From Deferribacteres bacterium (GTDB taxonomy: Bacteria > Zhuqueibacterota > Zhuqueibacteria > Zhuqueibacterales > Geothermadaptataceae), in assembly GCA_020633675.1 (NCBI GenBank), contig JACKDE010000004.1, positions 434,001-498,000 of the forward strand: a DNA stretch of 64,000 nt, written 5' to 3'. Shown in pieces: positions 61,185-64,000 of the stretch. Below the pieces are notes generated by a model. The model was not told where the DNA came from. It worked only from the letters and a program-made list of their open reading frames with translations, and did no database searches. The position numbers were made by a program, and so were the translations under genes. How positions within the stretch are numbered: the first letter of the stretch is position 1; each line of letters opens with the position of its first letter.

Positions 61185-61772
61185 CTACCTCTCCAAATAG
61201 CTATCCAGGCTGTGCAGCAATTCATTTTTGCCCGCGCCTGTTATCGATGAAAAATAAATCGGGCCGTCAACTGGCAGCTTGCCGACAATGTTGGTGATGT
61301 GCTTTTTGGCCCGCGCCAATTGTGCTTGCTTCAATTTGTCGATTTTGGTGGCGACGATCAGGGTGGGCATGCGCAGATGCGTCAACCATTCGAGCAATTC
61401 CATGTCGAGCTCGGTCGGACCATGGCGCACGTCGATCAGACTCACCACTGCTTTGAGCGCTTCGTTTTCCGTCATGTAGGCTTCGATCAGTTTCTGCCAG
61501 CGTGCCCGTTCGTCACGCGAGACCTTGGCAAATCCATAGCCGGGCAGATCCACAAAATGCATGCTTTCGTTGATCAGCAAGTAGTTGAGTTGTCGGGTTT
61601 TACCAGGCGTACCGCTGGTGCGTGCCAAATTTTTGCGATTGAGCAGACGATTGATCAAGCTCGACTTGCCAACATTGGAACGTCCCGCAAATGCAATTTC
61701 CGGCAATCGCAATTTGGGCAGCTGCTTTAAATCCGAATAACTGGCGACAAAATCAGCCTGTGTAATTTTCAT
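61185..61772 (-). CDS. engB: Ribosome biogenesis GTPase YihA/EngB
   Basis: A 195-residue GTPase that helps assemble the 50S subunit. G1 is GRSNVGKSSLINRL, G2 TSGTPGKT, G3 DLPGYGFAKV, G4 ATKIDKL, in the order of the EngB family. It is immediately followed by the aminotransferase gene (one base apart from the stop). Confidence 0.95.
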   Translation of the reverse strand: MKITQADFVASYSDLKQLPKLRLPEIAFAGRSNVGKSSLINRLLNRKNLARTSGTPGKTRQLNYLLINESMHFVDLPGYGFAKVSRDERARWQKLIEAYMTENEALKAVVSLIDVRHGPTELDMELLEWLTHLRMPTLIVATKIDKLKQAQLARAKKHITNIVGKLPVDGPIYFSSITGAGKNELLHSLDSYLER

Positions 61773-62061
61773 ATGGTGTCATTGAATAGATGGATGGATG
61801 AAAGCTGCACTTCGAACATCAAAATGATTGAAAAAGACCTGTTTTGAGATGTCTCGTTTCGATGCACACAGCTGCGTATTCACACGCCCTCGGCAGCCTG
61901 CTCCAGCTCGGCGATGTTCAGCCTTCGTGGAGAGTCATCTTTATGCTTGGACGCCGCTCATCATGGAGATTTTGAGCTTGTGGCATTGGAGCTCTCTATC
62001 GCTTTCGCCTGCGCTCGGGCTGAGGAATCTGATATTTTGCTTATATCCAACTCAGGTTAGG
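61773..62061. other. Gap between lon and engB
   Basis: 289 bases with no recognised gene, RNA or repeat. Confidence 0.4.

Positions 62062-64000
<1,939 letters not shown>

Overview
The window (about 50% GC) comes from a Gram-negative bacterium, most likely of the FCB superphylum near candidate division KSB1, Calditrichota or Ignavibacteria. The grounds are: two exported proteins with type IX-secretion/FlgD-like tails (motif NYPNPF), large outer-membrane barrels, a LolCD transporter, and an McsA-McsB-ClpC protein-arginine phosphorylation module. The taxonomy is inference. No tRNA, rRNA, CRISPR array, phage gene or intact transposase was seen. Nearly all genes are intact housekeeping or metabolic genes. 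Decay is confined to one toxin gene and one CHAT gene.

Layout. 1-6.8 kb: the end of a GH2 beta-galactosidase, a cold-shock-domain protein with phosphofructokinase, glycerol-3-phosphate dehydrogenase, and a ylxR-ylxQ pair away from nusA-infB. 6.9-7.5 kb: a DUF433 antitoxin and a frameshifted DUF5615 toxin. 7.5-14 kb (minus strand): an alkyltransferase-like protein, small exported proteins, an isochorismatase, a VOC protein, a GH128-like lipoprotein, an AGE-family epimerase and a metallophosphoesterase. 14.4-16.3 kb: a sodium/solute symporter. 16.3-19.5 kb: a repeat-rich decayed island holding a CHAT/P-loop/TPR pseudogene. 19.5-27.8 kb: a heparinase-like Tat protein, a gamma-carbonic anhydrase, a secreted SBBP-repeat protein, a P1-family peptidase and an OLD-like ATPase without a Toprim domain. 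27.9-36 kb: the run lysS-lolC-lolD-mcsA-mcsB-clpC. 36-46.5 kb: alr, prfB with its programmed frameshift, a second symporter with a small membrane protein, an FG-GAP secreted protein and a TAXI-TRAP transporter. 46.6-53.5 kb: an NHL propeller translationally coupled to a 1156-residue putative outer-membrane barrel, and a DUF5916 protein. 53.6-64 kb: an atoC-like regulator, amino-acid decarboxylase, rho and a saccharopine-dehydrogenase-like gene in one run, then serA, a class V aminotransferase, engB and a partial lon.

The most unusual property is in the spaces between genes. They carry many palindromic repeats of at least nine recognisable kinds, several present more than once. Some overlap gene ends: glpD, alr and the metallophosphoesterase gene all stop inside a palindrome, the last two in the same register of the same repeat. 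The best candidates for undescribed biology are the coupled NHL/giant-barrel pair, the palindromic repeat system with its link to gene ends and to the CHAT pseudogene, and the Toprim-less OLD-like ATPase.
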